A stretch of DNA of 41,006 nt, taken from the NCBI GenBank assembly GCA_044432805.1, contig JAWXUI010000008.1, positions 1-41,006 of the forward strand. The letters are read 5' to 3'. A program made the position numbers and the translations under genes. The notes under the pieces were generated by a model. That model was not told where the DNA came from, made no database searches, and saw only the letters and a program-made list of their open reading frames with translations. How positions within the stretch are numbered: the stretch's first letter is position 1; each line of letters begins with the position of its first letter. The DNA is from CAYJEO01 sp044432805 (GTDB lineage: Bacteria > Bacillota_I > Bacilli_A > RF39 > UBA660). This document shows, piece after piece, positions 40,169-41,006 of this stretch.

Positions 40169-40813
40169 ATGGATATACAAAATTTATTTAGAAAAGTTTA
40201 TACACATTTGTTTGCTGGATTATTGTTAACTTTTGCGATTGCTTATTATGTTTCAATGAACCCAAATATGATTTATAATTTATTTAGTGGGACATCTTGG
40301 TTAATACTTGTAGTTGCTCAAATAGGAGTGGTATTTTATTTATCAGCAAGAATTCATAAAATGAGCTTACAATCAGCACGAATATGCTTTTATCTTTACT
40401 CATTTTTAACAGGACTTACTTTTTCGACAATATTTTTAGTTTATGAAGTGACTTCAATTGTTTATGTATTTGCATTAACTGCTGCAATATTCTTTATTTT
40501 AGCGTTTGTTGCACCGAAGTTAAAAATTGATATAACTAAAATGGGGAATATGTTATTTGTAACTTTAGTTATTGTATTAATAGCTTCAATAGTTAATATG
40601 TTTGTTGGAAGTGAATCTTTTGATTTAGGATTAACATCAATTGGGGTATTCCTATTTATGGGATATATCGTATATGATATTAAAAAAATACATGAAAATG
40701 CTAATAGAGGATTAGAAATAGAAAAAGCTGCAATCTATAGTGCGTTCGAACTTTATATTGATTTTATTAATTTATTTATTAGATTATTAAAATTATTTGG
40801 GGATAGAAATTAG
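40169..40813 (+). CDS. Bax inhibitor-1/YccA family membrane protein
   Basis: A 214-residue protein with about seven membrane helices. It starts with the family-like F-R-K-V-Y-T-H-L-F-A-G-L and has S-A-R-I-H-K-M-S, the central T-G-L-T-F-S-T-I-F, Y-I-V-Y-D-I-K-K-I and a final A-I-Y-S-A-F-E-L-Y-I-D-F-I-N-L-F-I-R-L-L. Bacterial relatives (YetJ, YccA) act as calcium leak channels or interact with FtsH. TTGGGAGG precedes the start; a terminator overlaps the stop. Confidence 0.92.
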   Translation: MDIQNLFRKVYTHLFAGLLLTFAIAYYVSMNPNMIYNLFSGTSWLILVVAQIGVVFYLSARIHKMSLQSARICFYLYSFLTGLTFSTIFLVYEVTSIVYVFALTAAIFFILAFVAPKLKIDITKMGNMLFVTLVIVLIASIVNMFVGSESFDLGLTSIGVFLFMGYIVYDIKKIHENANRGLEIEKAAIYSAFELYIDFINLFIRLLKLFGDRN

Positions 40814-40833
40814 ATAGTTATGCTATCTTTTTT
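40812..40833 (+). terminator. Terminator after the Bax-inhibitor-like gene
   Basis: AGATAG pairs with CTATCT around TTATG, followed by T. Confidence 0.75.
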
Positions 40834-40857
40834 ATTTGACAAAGTAATAAATAATTA

Positions 40858-40886
40858 TTGATTTATAAAAAAAATTGTGATAGTAT
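40858..40886 (+). promoter_or_regulatory. Possible promoter of the last gene
   Basis: TTGATT (40858-40863), 17 bases, TAGTAT (40881-40886). A TTGACA at 40836-40841 lies further upstream without a well-placed -10. Confidence 0.4.
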
Positions 40887-40910
40887 AGCAAAAAAAGAGG
40901 AGATAATATT

Positions 40911-41006
40911 ATGAACAATGATAAAGCAAAGAAAACACCACCACCACTTCCAAAAAGAAATGAAGTAGCAACACCACCACTTCCAAAAAGAAAAGAAGTA
41001 GTAACG
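40911..41006 (+). CDS. Partial gene for a proline-rich repeat protein (cut by the window end)
   Basis: Only the first 32 codons are present. After a short basic start the frame encodes a repeat of about 11 residues, T-P-P-L-P-K-R-x-E-V-x (the first copy has an extra Pro), in DNA units at 40935-40970 and 40971-41003, with a third unit apparently starting. AGAGGAGA at 40896-40903 is a strong ribosome-binding site. The rest of the protein is outside the window, so no function can be given. Confidence 0.75.
   Translation, partial: MNNDKAKKTPPPLPKRNEVATPPLPKRKEVVT

Noticed and set aside
40935..41006. Short regular repeats at the window end as a CRISPR array
   Set aside because: The units are directly adjacent, coding and in frame, with no spacers.
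1..41006. Mycoplasma-type code (TGA as Trp)
   Set aside because: Several genes end cleanly at TGA (ireB, trhP2, pta), tryptophans are encoded by TGG, and families keep normal length under code 11.

Overview
Organism. The window is very AT-rich and almost every gene lies on the + strand. The one clear exception is a DUF3592-like gene at 15798-16493. TGA is used as a stop (for example at the end of ireB), so this is genetic code 11 and not the Mycoplasma code. Gene content is that of a low-GC Gram-positive: IreB, MltG, SepF, DivIVA, WhiA, Lgt, a T-box-regulated ileS, WalJ and RlmH. A clear SpoIIR suggests an endospore-forming ancestry or ability. I infer an uncultured, gut-type member of Bacilli or Clostridia with a small genome, but cannot name the genus.

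Layout. (1) 1-5990: a compressed version of the Bacillus yrzL-yrrK-yrzB-yrrL-yrrM-yrrN-yrrO-greA cluster, with genes for kinase-linked regulation (ireB), 16S processing (ruvX), glycan-strand cleavage (mltG), wobble uridine modification (trmR, trhP1, trhP2) and transcript rescue (greA). It is interrupted by an in-frame duplicate of the trmR 3' end and a zinc-ribbon gene. (2) 6100-12600: trigger factor, a tiny membrane protein, sepF, divIVA, T-box plus ileS, and pta. (3) 12660-17500: an accessory stretch of uncharacterised genes, including a cysteine-protease/transglutaminase-like protein with 13-residue C-terminal repeats. (4) 17540-20800: a zinc regulon with a Fur-family regulator, a near-ideal palindromic operator on its promoter, and znuA-znuC-znuB, followed by a small four-cysteine protein. 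(5) 20800-22970: a probable insertion of about 2.1 kb carrying a DUF1016/YhcG nuclease and a VanZ-like protein. It is bounded by a 25-bp exact direct repeat made of the ribosome-binding site and first codons of uvrB. (6) 22956-27483: uvrB, a radical SAM/SPASM protein, and a pilin-like protein with two copies of a lectin-like domain. (7) 27590-34930: lgt-whiA, rplI-dnaB, an M23/LysM/G5 envelope peptidase, walJ-rlmH, spoIIR, and an MntP/YtaF-like membrane protein. (8) 34920-41006: a second pilin-like protein with a Ser-rich linker and a sulfatase-modifying-factor-like C-terminus, then a hypothetical gene, fba, murA, a degenerate SGNH-like protein, a Bax-inhibitor-1 family protein, and the start of a proline-rich repeat protein cut by the window end.

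Signals. Many promoters here are extended -10 elements (TGN-TATAAT) with little -35; a smaller set has good TTGACA boxes (greA, the second pilin-like gene, 36869). Most transcription units end in short hairpins with T tracts. No rRNA, tRNA, CRISPR array, transposase, integrase or reverse transcriptase gene was seen. The most unusual regions are the uvrB-linked insertion, the two pilin/lectin-like proteins (candidate surface-variation proteins), and the unknown cassette at 12665-15774.
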